NCBI GenBank assembly: GCA_018780265.1 | Contig: JADMJV010000057.1 | Span: 1 to 64,000 of the forward strand | Direction: 5' to 3' | Source of the DNA: a bacterium | GTDB taxonomy: Bacteria; Vulcanimicrobiota; Xenobia; Xenobiales; JADMJV01 | DNA length: 64,000 nucleotides | Shown here: positions 50,413 through 59,403 of the stretch, one piece after another | Numbering within the stretch: position 1 is the first letter of the stretch | Layout of the letters: each line of letters opens with the position of its first letter | Translations under genes and position numbers: made by a program | Notes under the pieces: generated by a model | Seen by the model: the letters and a program-made list of their open reading frames with translations, nothing else | What the model was told of the DNA's origin: nothing | The model's database searches: none

Positions 50413-52862
50413 AGGACTACCAGGCACGCCGCCAGTTTGAGCAAACTCCCGAGCCGGCGCCGGGGCAGCCCGAGGGGGAAGCCGGTCCGGGCCAGCGCTT
50501 CTGTATCCAGCGTCACCAAGCACGTCGCCTGCACTACGATCTGCGCCTGGAGCATGGCGGCGTCCTCAAGTGCTGGGCGCTACCTCGCGGTCCCAGCCTT
50601 GATCCCAAAGAGAAGCGCCTGGCCGTGCATACCGAAGATCATCCTCTGGACTACCTGGATTTTCAGGGGACCATCCCATCCGGGAATTACGGGGCCGGCA
50701 GTATCCAGCTTTGGGATCAGGGCACCTACCAGGTGCTGGAGTCGGGTGATTTTGACGAACAATATGCCAGAGGCGACTTGAAGCTGGCTTTCTACGGCCA
50801 GAGAGTTCAAGGCAGCTTCGCGCTGGTGCGCACCTCCACCGAGCCCAACTGGCTGTGGATGAAGAAAAAAGATAGCTTTGTAAGGCCCGACTGGGACCCC
50901 GAAAATCTGTCGCCTCTGCAGAGGCGGCCATCGCTGTGGGAGAGCCAACCCCCTGAAGGCGAGGCCGCTCCCATGCCAGACTGGATCGCCCCCATGCTGG
51001 CCAAATCCAGTCCGCCCTTTTCTGACCCCGCCTTTTCCTTTGAGTTGAAGTGGGACGGCTACCGGGCTCTGGCCTTTGGGCGGGGGGGCCAGCTTCGCCT
51101 GCTGTCGCGGCAGGGCAATTCGTTGCTGCGTCAGTTGCCCGAACTGCAAGTGCTGAGCCAGGCCGTTGGCGCACGCGAGTTTATCTTGGACGGTGAAGTG
51201 GTCTGTCTGGACGAGCAGGGGGCGGCTCAATTTCAGCGTCTGCAATCGCGCACTCAGGCCGGCCAGATGGCCCAGGTGAACCGTCTCACCCAATCGCACC
51301 CGGCCACCTATTATGCTTTTGATCTGCTCTATCTGGATGGCTACGACTTGCGCAACCTGCCCTGGGTTCGCCGCCGCCAACTGTTGACTCAGGTGTTGCA
51401 GCCCAACCCCTGGCTGCGCCTGTCAGATAGTGTCGATGAAGAGGGCGAGGCCTTCTTTCAGTTGGTTCAGTTGCGTGGCCTGGAGGGAATTGTGGCAAAA
51501 CGGCGCCACTCGCCTTATCGCTCCGGGCGCAGTGGGGATTGGTTGAAAATCAAGATCAGCGAAGAGATCGACTGCGTCATCGGCGGCATGACGGCCCCCG
51601 AAGGAGGGCGTGAGTTTTTTGGCTCGTTGGTGTTAGGCCTGTATCGGGCCGGCCAGTTGGAGCACGTAGGCAACGTGGGTTCGGGCTTTTCCGGCCCGGA
51701 GCTGGCTCGCGTGGCCCATTTACTGGAACCCCTGCATAGCCAGCAGTGTCCCTTTGCGGCAGCGCCCGAGGCCTGGCACTGGCTGCGCCCGGATCTGGTT
51801 TGCAGGGTCCGCTTCAATACCCGCACGGAGGCCGGTATTTTGAGGGCGCCGGTCTATGCGGGGTTGGTGGAGGGCGCCGACCCCAAGTCTTGTCTGTGGG
51901 ATGACCAGGAAATTCCCCCCGAAGAGGAGTTGGTTCCCAGCACCGATCCGGATCAGGCCCTGCTGGAGGTCGGGGGGAGGCGCCTCAAGTTGACGCACCT
52001 GGGCAAGGTGCTGTTTCCGAACGATGGGATTAGCAAGGGTCAGGTCTTGCGCTATTACGACGAAATCGCCGATTTCATTTTGCCTCACCTCAAGGATCGG
52101 CCGCTCTCCCTGAAGCGCTACCCCGACGGAATTGAGGGCGATTTCTTCTTTCAGAAGCGAGCTTACTACCATTTTCCGGCCTGGCTACCCACCTATCCCC
52201 TGGAGAATTCGCGAGGAATGACGGTGGAGACCCCTCTGTGCAACGATCGGGCCTGCTTGCTCTTTCTGGTCAATCTGGGCTGCATCGACCATAACCCCTG
52301 GCTCAGTCGCATCGGTAGCCTGGACCAACCGGATTTTATGATGCTTGATCTGGACCCCGCCGATTGTGAGTTCCCGCGCTTGATTCAGGGGGCGCTGGCC
52401 CTCAAGCAGTTGCTTGACGAACTGGGCCTGGCCAGCTTTCCCAAGACCAGCGGCTCGCGAGGTCTGCACATTTACGTACCGGTGGCCGCCGGATACGAAT
52501 TTGAATTAACCCGCAATCTGGCTCACCTCATCGCTCGCGTGTTGGGCCACCGGCACCCGGACCTGTTTACCCTGATGCGTTCGCCGGCTCGGCGAGGGGA
52601 GGATCGGGTCTACCTGGACGCGCCCCAAAACCGGCGTGGCGCCACCACCGCCGGCCCCTACGTAATCCGGGCGGTGCCTGGAGCCCTGGTCAGTACTCCG
52701 CTCCATTGGGACGAAGTGGGGCCCGATCTGGATTTTCGGGCCTTCCATCTGGGCACTGCGCCCCAGCGATTTTTTCAGCTGGGCGATATTCTGGCGCCCG
52801 TTCTGAGCCTGCGCCAGCGGGTGGAAGTTGCCGTGGAGCGGTTGGGCCAGTTGGCGGTCTAA
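50403..52862 (+). CDS. ligD: Multifunctional ATP-dependent DNA ligase LigD (PE-LIG-POL)
   Basis: The protein has 819 residues from a TTG start. The order is phosphoesterase (HYDLRLEHGGVLKCWALPRG, about 44-150), ligase (FELKWDGYRAL with adenylated Lys216, SRQGN, ILDGEVV, EGIVAKR, DWLKIK, about 195-500) and polymerase/primase (VLFPNDGISKG, LDLDPAD with Asp649 and Asp651, to the end). It processes and seals Ku-bound DNA ends. All catalytic motifs I can check are intact. The end overlaps the convergent bestrophin-like gene by four bases. Confidence 0.96.
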   Translation: MSLEDYQARRQFEQTPEPAPGQPEGEAGPGQRFCIQRHQARRLHYDLRLEHGGVLKCWALPRGPSLDPKEKRLAVHTEDHPLDYLDFQGTIPSGNYGAGSIQLWDQGTYQVLESGDFDEQYARGDLKLAFYGQRVQGSFALVRTSTEPNWLWMKKKDSFVRPDWDPENLSPLQRRPSLWESQPPEGEAAPMPDWIAPMLAKSSPPFSDPAFSFELKWDGYRALAFGRGGQLRLLSRQGNSLLRQLPELQVLSQAVGAREFILDGEVVCLDEQGAAQFQRLQSRTQAGQMAQVNRLTQSHPATYYAFDLLYLDGYDLRNLPWVRRRQLLTQVLQPNPWLRLSDSVDEEGEAFFQLVQLRGLEGIVAKRRHSPYRSGRSGDWLKIKISEEIDCVIGGMTAPEGGREFFGSLVLGLYRAGQLEHVGNVGSGFSGPELARVAHLLEPLHSQQCPFAAAPEAWHWLRPDLVCRVRFNTRTEAGILRAPVYAGLVEGADPKSCLWDDQEIPPEEELVPSTDPDQALLEVGGRRLKLTHLGKVLFPNDGISKGQVLRYYDEIADFILPHLKDRPLSLKRYPDGIEGDFFFQKRAYYHFPAWLPTYPLENSRGMTVETPLCNDRACLLFLVNLGCIDHNPWLSRIGSLDQPDFMMLDLDPADCEFPRLIQGALALKQLLDELGLASFPKTSGSRGLHIYVPVAAGYEFELTRNLAHLIARVLGHRHPDLFTLMRSPARRGEDRVYLDAPQNRRGATTAGPYVIRAVPGALVSTPLHWDEVGPDLDFRAFHLGTAPQRFFQLGDILAPVLSLRQRVEVAVERLGQLAV

Positions 52863-53794
52863 TTCAGGATGCACTCCACGGGGGCCAGGAACGGGGGGAT
52901 TTCGCTTTCGTTGAGTAGTTGGCGCAGATTGATCTCGATGGTGCGACAGAGGGCGCTCAGAGGCAGGTCGTGGGGGTCGGTGCCAAAGGGCTCTTCAACC
53001 TCGGCGCCCAGGGCATCCAGGGCAAAGAAGGCGTAGGCCACGAAGAAGGTGACAAAGGGCGTGTAGGCCTTGACGTCGTCGACAATGCCAAAGGGCAGGA
53101 AGAAACAGAAAAAGGCCACGGTGCGGTGGCTGAGTACGCCATAGGCGTAGGGGACGGGAGTGTTTTTGATGCGTTCACAGCCACCCTGAACATTGGTCAA
53201 GTCACTGAGCAGGTTGTCGACCAGGGGGACGTGCAGGTCGTTGAGCCAGCCACGCCGGCGGGCCTTGACAAATTCTTGTCCCAGCAACTGAACAATGGCC
53301 AGAGGGACGTTGCGCTGATCGCGCAGGTGCTCCAGGTCGGACGGCAGCAGCAAGGCTTCGAGATCGCCGGCCGGGTCGGAATCTCTCAAGTGATGGCGCA
53401 GCGCGTTGGCGAAGGCGATCAGCAGGTAGCTGGACCGAACCTGCAGGGCCCGCATCTCTTCTCGTTCTGGCTCGGGGCAGTGCAACAAGGTTTGCAGTTG
53501 ACGGGCACCGTTACGGCAGTTGTTGACCAGCGCCCCCCACAACGTTCGGCCCTCCCAGAAGCGATCGTAGGCCGTTTTGCCGCGGAAGCCCAAAAAGATT
53601 CCGATGGCCACACCGGTCAGGCTGAAGGGGACCGGTGTCAGGTCGAGGACCCCCACCCCGCATCGGTTTTCGATCAAGGCAACCACCACGCCAATGGCCG
53701 TGGCAAACGCAATTCGCCCACCGCAGTCGTGCAAGGCGGTGGCACGAAAGCTGATCAGGGTATTGAGCCAGGTTTGTTGCGGTTTGACAACCAT
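52859..53794 (-). CDS. Bestrophin-like anion channel family protein (UPF0187)
   Basis: The 311-residue membrane protein has the bestrophin pattern: FLGFRGKTAYDRFWEGRTLW near residue 70, CERIKNTPVPYAYGV near 205, and the C-terminal VEEPFGTDPHDLPL. Hydrophobic helices lie near 28-60 and 225-265. Bacterial relatives form pentameric ion channels. It is convergent with ligD and likely stands alone. Confidence 0.9.
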   Translation of the reverse strand: MVVKPQQTWLNTLISFRATALHDCGGRIAFATAIGVVVALIENRCGVGVLDLTPVPFSLTGVAIGIFLGFRGKTAYDRFWEGRTLWGALVNNCRNGARQLQTLLHCPEPEREEMRALQVRSSYLLIAFANALRHHLRDSDPAGDLEALLLPSDLEHLRDQRNVPLAIVQLLGQEFVKARRRGWLNDLHVPLVDNLLSDLTNVQGGCERIKNTPVPYAYGVLSHRTVAFFCFFLPFGIVDDVKAYTPFVTFFVAYAFFALDALGAEVEEPFGTDPHDLPLSALCRTIEINLRQLLNESEIPPFLAPVECILN

Positions 53795-53885
53795 GAAATC
53801 GCCTTCTACCCGCTGGCCGCCAGTTCATTTTTTGAAATATCGAAGATTCGCTTGGCTCGGCGACCGCCGAACCGGTTCAGGGCCC

Positions 53886-54623
53886 TCAGCCCCCCGAAGA
53901 GAAGCCGGCGAAACTTCCTGCCGCCGGCATGGCCACCCTTTGTGCATTGAGTTGGCTGCGCGCAGCCACGAAGTTGCCAAAGGTCTGGCGCAGTTGGGAG
54001 GGGCTGGGCAGACTGGCTGAGGACGTGCTCAGCACCCGGCCGGCCGGATCGACCACCACCACCAGCGGCATGACTCCGGGGTTCCAGTACTTACCCCACT
54101 GTTGCCAGAGAGGGTGAGCGGTGTCCTCAAAGTCGATGGGTACCGGCTCCAGGCCACGCGTTTGGCGAATGCTGTCGCCCAGACTGGCCACTTGCTGGCC
54201 GATCGACTCGGGCTTGTGAAACATGAGCACATGGACGTTGTTGCAACTCATGGATCGGCTCAGCATTTTGGTCGGCGCATACAGATCGACACAGCCCATG
54301 GATTTGTTCTCGATGGTGCGCCCCCCGATCTCCTGGATAAAGGCATACAACTGGACCTGCAGGTTGGCGTCCACAGACTGCAAACGTTTTCCCTGGTAAT
54401 AGACGCCTGCCTCGCCATCGATCGGCTCTTCCGGTGGGACTCCCAGCACCCAATGGCGGCCGGTCTGGGTCAACGGCAGTTCGAGGGCCGGAGCCAGGGT
54501 CGACAGTTGGGCGATCCACACCCCTTCGCGCTTCTCGATGCCCCGGAAGGGTCGGTTGCGCACAAAGAACTGTTCGGCATAAACGGTCTGGCTGAGGGCC
54601 AGTAGCAGCAGCAATCGTTTCAT
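53886..54623 (-). CDS. Secreted protein, possible thioredoxin-fold domain
   Basis: The 245-residue protein has a signal peptide (MKRLLLLLALSQTVYA). The C-terminal half has a layout like peroxiredoxin or thioredoxin folds (VHVLMFHKPESIGQQVASLG; then GVMPLVVVVDPAGRVLST), but no CxxC active site; the only cysteines lie near residues 110-130. The N-terminal half contains a beta domain (RPFRGIEKREGVWIAQLSTL). It starts 38 bases after the diguanylate cyclase stop. No precise family can be given. Confidence 0.72.
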   Translation of the reverse strand: MKRLLLLLALSQTVYAEQFFVRNRPFRGIEKREGVWIAQLSTLAPALELPLTQTGRHWVLGVPPEEPIDGEAGVYYQGKRLQSVDANLQVQLYAFIQEIGGRTIENKSMGCVDLYAPTKMLSRSMSCNNVHVLMFHKPESIGQQVASLGDSIRQTRGLEPVPIDFEDTAHPLWQQWGKYWNPGVMPLVVVVDPAGRVLSTSSASLPSPSQLRQTFGNFVAARSQLNAQRVAMPAAGSFAGFSSGG

Positions 54624-54661
54624 CCCCGTAGGATTGGCTGATGGCCCGTCATTGCCTCCTT

Positions 54662-55732
54662 TCAGCTGGGGTCGCGGCGGTCGTTGGGGCGACGGGCGCC
54701 ACCTTCGGCAAAGCCTTTTTTGGCGGGGGTTCGCGCCTCCTCATAGAGGCAGACCTGATTGCGGCCGCGGCGTTTGGCTTCATAGAGCGCTTTGTCGGCG
54801 TAATCCACGAGCAACTCGGCATCGTCGGAGTCTTCGGGAAAGCTGGCCACTCCCAGGCTGATGGTGACCTTGAGACGGTTGCCGCGAAAACGGATGTCAC
54901 AATCCTCCACGGCCTGGCGCAGACGTTCGGCGGTGCTGGCCCCGCGCCCCCGCGGTGTGGAGAGCAGGATAATGGCGAATTCTTCACCGCCATATCGGGC
55001 CACCACGTCGTAGTCGCGCAGGCCGGCCGTCAGCGTTTCGCTGACCTGGCGCAGGGCGTAGTCTCCCGCTTGATGGCCATACCCATCGTTGAGTTTCTTG
55101 AAAAAATCGACATCGGTCATCAAAACCGTGAGCGGTTTGCGAAAGCGGCGGGCGTAGGAGATCTCTTTGCTGAGCCGCTGCTCCAGGTAGCGACGGTTGT
55201 ACAGGTTGGTCAGCCCGTCGGAGACCGAGATTTCGTAGAGGCGATTGTTCTCCAAGGCCAGCGAGATATGGGCCGAGAGCAGTACCGCCAGTTCCAATTC
55301 GGCCTCACTAAACACGTGACCGCTGCTACGGGTGGTTAAAGAGACGGTGCCGATCACTCGGCGCTTGATCAGCATGGGCACGCAGATCATGGAAATCATG
55401 GGTCGCTTTTGATGCGGAATCGAGACAAAGCGTTCGTCGCTGGCGCAGTCGGGAATAAGCACGGGTTTTTTGTGGCGGGCCACCCAACCGGCTATGCCTT
55501 CGCCCACCCGGAAGCGAATGTTTTCCAACTCCCAACGCGTCAGCCCGGTCGATTCGGAGAAGGCCAGTTCTTTCCGGCTGTCATCCAAAATCATGATCGA
55601 GCATTCGTCGGCGTGGAGTAGTTGTTTGAGGCGTAGACTGAGGCGGCGGACCACGGTTCGAATGGGAATTTGCGAGCTGATCTCGCGGCTCATTTCGAGC
55701 AGAATCTTCAGGACCTCGGCCTCTCGGGACAT
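54662..55732 (-). CDS. GAF-GGDEF diguanylate cyclase
   Basis: The 356-residue soluble protein has a GAF domain at about residues 20-165 (VGEGIAGWVARHKKPVLIPD) and a GGDEF domain at about 170-335 (DGLTNLYNRRYLEQ; DVDFFKKLNDGYGHQAGD; RYGGEEFAIIL). The GGEEF active site is intact, so it should make cyclic di-GMP under GAF control. The C-terminal 20 residues are basic and disordered. Confidence 0.94.
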   Translation of the reverse strand: MSREAEVLKILLEMSREISSQIPIRTVVRRLSLRLKQLLHADECSIMILDDSRKELAFSESTGLTRWELENIRFRVGEGIAGWVARHKKPVLIPDCASDERFVSIPHQKRPMISMICVPMLIKRRVIGTVSLTTRSSGHVFSEAELELAVLLSAHISLALENNRLYEISVSDGLTNLYNRRYLEQRLSKEISYARRFRKPLTVLMTDVDFFKKLNDGYGHQAGDYALRQVSETLTAGLRDYDVVARYGGEEFAIILLSTPRGRGASTAERLRQAVEDCDIRFRGNRLKVTISLGVASFPEDSDDAELLVDYADKALYEAKRRGRNQVCLYEEARTPAKKGFAEGGARRPNDRRDPS

Positions 55733-55839
55733 GGGCCTGGGTATTCCCGAGAGGTGAAAGGAACCCTTGGTATGGTGTTGAAGGGCCCGCCCTGTCAGGC
55801 GCTGCTCGCTCTACCTGAGCACGCCAAGAGGAGGTAACT

Positions 55840-56295
55840 ATGAAATCTTGGATTCTTGGCAAGATGCGCAATGTGTGCCTTGGTGTAGCAGCATTGACCG
55901 CGGCCGGAGTCATCTGCGCCTCGGCTAACGCCGCCGTGGTGCAGGGAGTCAGTGTGACCAAAGGTGCAGGCTGGGTGCGCGTCAGTGTGAACGCGCCTGG
56001 TGGTTCCTATCGCGTTCACGAACTGCCGGTGGGCACGTCTGCCTATCGGTCCATCGCCATCGATGTGCCCAACAGTTCGATTGTAGGGGGCCTGGAGCCA
56101 AAAAACCGCGTCCCCGTCAACGAGGGCCTGGTCGCTCAGGTTCGCGTCAAGCAGATGCGCGGTTTTGTGCGTATCTACGTCGACGTAGTATCCTTTCCCA
56201 AGTATCAGACTGGCCACGAGGGTGGTCATTTCGTGCTGGGTATGGATGCCTATCATATGAGAAATGGCAACCCCATCGCCCCGCAACTGCGTTAA
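55840..56295 (+). CDS. Secreted AMIN-like domain protein
   Basis: The 151-residue protein starts after GAGGAGG and has a signal peptide (VCLGVAALTAAGVICASANA). The mature part reads like an AMIN domain, a beta sandwich found in PilQ secretins and amidases (GWVRVSVNAPGGSYRVHEL; RSIAIDVPNSSI; FVRIYVDVVSF). AMIN domains place proteins on peptidoglycan or the envelope. A terminator follows the stop. Confidence 0.78.
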   Translation: MKSWILGKMRNVCLGVAALTAAGVICASANAAVVQGVSVTKGAGWVRVSVNAPGGSYRVHELPVGTSAYRSIAIDVPNSSIVGGLEPKNRVPVNEGLVAQVRVKQMRGFVRIYVDVVSFPKYQTGHEGGHFVLGMDAYHMRNGNPIAPQLR

Positions 56296-56312
56296 GCGGA
56301 TTTCGGTCAGCC

Positions 56313-56344
56313 AAAAGCCCTCGGGGAAACCCGAGGGCTTTTTT
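56313..56344 (+). terminator. Intrinsic terminator after AMIN-like gene
   Basis: A nine-base-pair stem GCCCTCGGG/CCCGAGGGC (56317-56325 and 56330-56338) has a GAAA tetraloop. It is followed by six T and flanked by AAAA on the left, so it could act in both directions. Confidence 0.92.
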
Positions 56345-56383
56345 GATACAGGGAGATTGGCTCCGATGGCGGTATACTTGAAG

Positions 56384-57487
56384 ATGAAGATCGATCCTCA
56401 TTTGCCCGCCGTCTCGGCACTCAGCCGGTCCACCTCAGCTCCTCAGAGGTCCCCGGATTGCGTGCAACTGACCCACTCTCGACCCCTACCGGAGGTGGAT
56501 CGGGCTACGGCTCTGGCGGCCTGCGTCAGCCAACCCGGGGTGGTCGGCGATGCGGCCTTTCAGGCTCATTTCGATCACAAGCAAGGCTGGCTGGGGGCCG
56601 ATGGCGCTTATTCCTTTCCGTTGAAGGATGGACGCGTTTTCTGGTTGTTCTCTGACACCATCACCGGTTCGATCGGAGTAGATGGCAGTCTGCAGCCAGG
56701 TTGGGGCATGCTGCACAATTCGTGGGGCTCGCAAGAAACGGCTCAATCTCCCATGAAGCCGGTCGCCGACAGCCTGTTTCCGGGACAGGACGAGCATAGT
56801 TGGTATTGGGTTTATGGAGGCGAGGGCGGTGAGGATCACGGGGCGCTGGTGTTGCTGGGCAGTTTCACCACCTCTACTGGTCCAGAGGGCTTCAATTTTC
56901 GACAGAATGGAGCCGCCTTGGCCCGTTTGCGCCTGGACGGTGAGCGCCCCGAAGTGGAAAGCATCACGCCCGTACCGCACTTTTGCGCAGGTCCACCCCC
57001 CACCCACTGGGGAGCCGGCCTGTTGCGGCACCAGGGGAACCTTTATATTTACGGCACCCGCGACCACGGAGACCATAAGGAGTTGGTGGTGGCCCGCACC
57101 CCTCAACTGGACGATTTTTCGGCCTGGACCTTCTGGAACGGCCAGCAATGGTCGGCTCAGCCTGAGCAGGCAGCGCCCATCGGTCCGTCGGTGGCTAACG
57201 AACTGTCCGTATCCACGCACGGGGAACAATTTGAGGTGATCACACAGGTCGGCAGCGAAATCTGGCGCCACCGGAGCGACAATCCCACCGGCCCCTTCCA
57301 GGGACAGCGGGTCTACCAAATCCCCACCCCGGATTCGGGAGTTTTAACCTATAATGCAAAGCTGCACCCGCACATCAAAGATGACCGGGGTATGCTGCTT
57401 ACCTACAACCAGAATGTCTATCCGGTGGACCAGTTGTTACAACGCCCTGATCTCTACCGCCCCCATTGCCTGCGCTATAAACCCTGA
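56384..57487 (+). CDS. DUF4185-like beta-propeller protein with lineage-type leader
   Basis: The protein has 367 residues from the ATG at 56384. It begins MKIDPHLPAVSALSRS, with a leader containing SPDCVQL, matching the DSVxL leader of other proteins here. The main domain reads as a five-bladed propeller related to DUF4185 (GAYSFPLKDGRVFWLFSDT; THWGAGLLRHQGNLYIYGTR; LTYNAKLHPHIKDDRGMLLT). Members of this group are often glycan-related, but no catalytic residues can be assigned. Confidence 0.75.
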   Translation: MKIDPHLPAVSALSRSTSAPQRSPDCVQLTHSRPLPEVDRATALAACVSQPGVVGDAAFQAHFDHKQGWLGADGAYSFPLKDGRVFWLFSDTITGSIGVDGSLQPGWGMLHNSWGSQETAQSPMKPVADSLFPGQDEHSWYWVYGGEGGEDHGALVLLGSFTTSTGPEGFNFRQNGAALARLRLDGERPEVESITPVPHFCAGPPPTHWGAGLLRHQGNLYIYGTRDHGDHKELVVARTPQLDDFSAWTFWNGQQWSAQPEQAAPIGPSVANELSVSTHGEQFEVITQVGSEIWRHRSDNPTGPFQGQRVYQIPTPDSGVLTYNAKLHPHIKDDRGMLLTYNQNVYPVDQLLQRPDLYRPHCLRYKP

Positions 57488-57532
57488 CAGGTTTGGCAGG
57501 CTGTTGAATCCTGCTTGCGGAAGGCTTCTTCT

Positions 57533-57937
57533 ATGAAATTTGACGGCGGATGTTTGTGTGGACTGATTCGATATCAGGCGGATGGTGAGCCGCTGGCCCA
57601 GGGGGCCTGCCACTGCCGCGATTGTCAATACCTGTCTGGCGGCGGTCCGGCTTATACCATTATGATGCAGCGCTCGTGCTTCCACGTTCGCAAAGGCGAA
57701 CCGCGCACCCATCGCTCCAAGACGGCGGCGGGCATTTATGTGCGGGAGTTTTGTGCGGAGTGCGGCACCCATCTTTTGGGCTACAACGAAGCCACTCCGG
57801 AATTTGTGGCTGTACGGGTGGGCACTATGGATGAACCAGGCTTCTTTAAGCCACAGGGGCATATCTGGGTGGATTCGGCTCCCAAGTGGCACCCGATCGA
57901 TAAGAAACTTCCCAAATGGCCCCGCAATCCCAATTGA
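57533..57937 (+). CDS. GFA-family zinc protein (CENP-V/GFA domain)
   Basis: The 134-residue protein begins FDGGCLCGLIRY, then has CHCRDCQYLSGG and REFCAECGTHLLG, the zinc-binding cysteines of the GFA family. It was named for a proposed glutathione-dependent formaldehyde-activating enzyme, though most members are uncharacterised. It starts 45 bases after the propeller gene. Confidence 0.92.
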   Translation: MKFDGGCLCGLIRYQADGEPLAQGACHCRDCQYLSGGGPAYTIMMQRSCFHVRKGEPRTHRSKTAAGIYVREFCAECGTHLLGYNEATPEFVAVRVGTMDEPGFFKPQGHIWVDSAPKWHPIDKKLPKWPRNPN

Positions 57938-57938
57938 G

Positions 57939-58661
57939 TTAGCCCACCAACAAGGGTAGAGGCAGGCCTGATTTGGGAGATGGCGTGGCGGGGGCGGGCA
58001 CGGTGCCCAGCACCCAACCGTGTCTGCTGTTCACGAAAAGACTGTCCGGAAGGTTTTTGTTGAACAAATAGTGGCTGTATTTGGCTTCCCCGGTGGCCAC
58101 GATGCCGGCCGAGGGGAAATTTGCCTGTGCTTTCATTCTATCGAAGACGGTGAAGCGATCGACCGTAGTATATTCGATCTCCACGCAGACCGTGCCGCCA
58201 TTTTTGTAGGTGTTGACATAGTTGGGAACGGTAAAGTTGGCCTGGTCGATCAGGAGATCTATCTGTCGGATCGAGTTGTCAGGAGAGATGGGGATCAAGC
58301 GGCATTGATAAACGGCTCTTCCCTTATGGTCGGGCGCGCCAGCCACGATGGCGGTGAATTTCTCCAAATGGGGCAGATTGAAACCAAAGACCATGGGATA
58401 TTGGCGCAGCTGACTGGGCAGACCGCTTACCTCCAATTTGTGCCTATCGGTCTTTTTGTAGAAGTAGGTTCCGCAACCCTTGGGTTGGTAGTGGAGTGGC
58501 CCCGCCGTCGCCTGAAGATCGATGTCGACTTCGGCAGTGTAGTCGATGAGGCCAGCATTGACCGACCGGGCAAGCGCAAACAGCCGGTCCACCTGCGGGT
58601 CGGCCCCTGCTGAGCATAGACCCAGCAGCATCCAGGCGAATAGTCGTGAAAAGCGTCTCAT
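57939..58661 (-). CDS. Secreted LolA-like protein
   Basis: The protein has 240 residues from the ATG at 58661, which begins a signal peptide (MRRFSRLFAWMLLGLCSAG). The mature part forms an extended beta sheet typical of LolA/LolB-like or outer-membrane lipoprotein-sorting folds (DYTAEVDIDLQATAGPLHYQ; KGCGTYFYKKTDRHKLEV; RAVYQCRLIPISPDNSIRQI). The assignment rests on pattern, not on a diagnostic motif. It converges on the GFA gene. Confidence 0.7.
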   Translation of the reverse strand: MRRFSRLFAWMLLGLCSAGADPQVDRLFALARSVNAGLIDYTAEVDIDLQATAGPLHYQPKGCGTYFYKKTDRHKLEVSGLPSQLRQYPMVFGFNLPHLEKFTAIVAGAPDHKGRAVYQCRLIPISPDNSIRQIDLLIDQANFTVPNYVNTYKNGGTVCVEIEYTTVDRFTVFDRMKAQANFPSAGIVATGEAKYSHYLFNKNLPDSLFVNSRHGWVLGTVPAPATPSPKSGLPLPLLVG

Positions 58662-58785
58662 AGAGCATAGTATAGGGTCTGCCCGGTCGGCCTGACATGA
58701 CAATGTCTGACAAGGACGCCATGATGATCTTGATCAGGGTAGGTTGGCTCCGTTTGGGGCATAATCGAGGCAGTTGGAGTGTGCT

Positions 58786-59403
58786 GTGCTGACCCCTTAC
58801 ATCGTCCCCCCTCGTCAACCGAATGTAGAGAGGCCACTGGGCCCTTTGCCCTTGAACCGAATGTCGCCTATTCAGGCCTTGCAGCATTTCTTTCCGCAGG
58901 CTTCCGAGGGCTGGGTGGAGAGTGTCGAGGAGGGTGTGCCCCAAACCAGCGCTGATCGCGAGCGGGCCAGCCATGCTTGTGACATTATGCAGCGCGGGGT
59001 TGTCACCGTCAGGGTCGACACGACGCTGCGTGAACTGGTGCAGATGCTCACCAAAAGGCGTATCTCTGGAGTTCCTGTGATGGATGAAGAGGGCCACCCC
59101 ACCGGCGTGATCTCTCTGACCGACGTGGCCTCCTTCGTGGGGCAAAATTGGCTGAAGTCCCGCTCTCATGGTAACGCCCCTCTGGCCTGGGAAGAGGCCC
59201 TGATGGAGGGCTTAGGGGATGCGCTGGTGGGCGAGGTCATGTCGCCCTTTGTCTACTTTGCCAAGGAGACAGCAACGCTGGGAGACCTGGCCGAAATGAT
59301 GTTAGAGCACCACATCCATCGGGTCCTCGTCGTGCGCGAGGAAGAGATCGTTGGCATCGTGTCCTCTTTGGACCTGATCAAGGCCTTTCACCTGTCGGCT
59401 TAG
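58786..59403 (+). CDS. Tandem CBS-domain protein
   Basis: The protein has 205 residues from the GTG at 58786, with GGAG six bases upstream. After an N-terminal 65 residues it has two CBS motifs. One has CDIMQRGVVTVRVDTTLREL and RRISGVPVMDEEGHPTGVIS. The other has VMSPFVYFAKETATLGDLAE and HIHRVLVV. CBS pairs bind adenosine nucleotides. The last bases overlap the convergent DUF3592 gene. Confidence 0.92.
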   Translation: MLTPYIVPPRQPNVERPLGPLPLNRMSPIQALQHFFPQASEGWVESVEEGVPQTSADRERASHACDIMQRGVVTVRVDTTLRELVQMLTKRRISGVPVMDEEGHPTGVISLTDVASFVGQNWLKSRSHGNAPLAWEEALMEGLGDALVGEVMSPFVYFAKETATLGDLAEMMLEHHIHRVLVVREEEIVGIVSSLDLIKAFHLSA

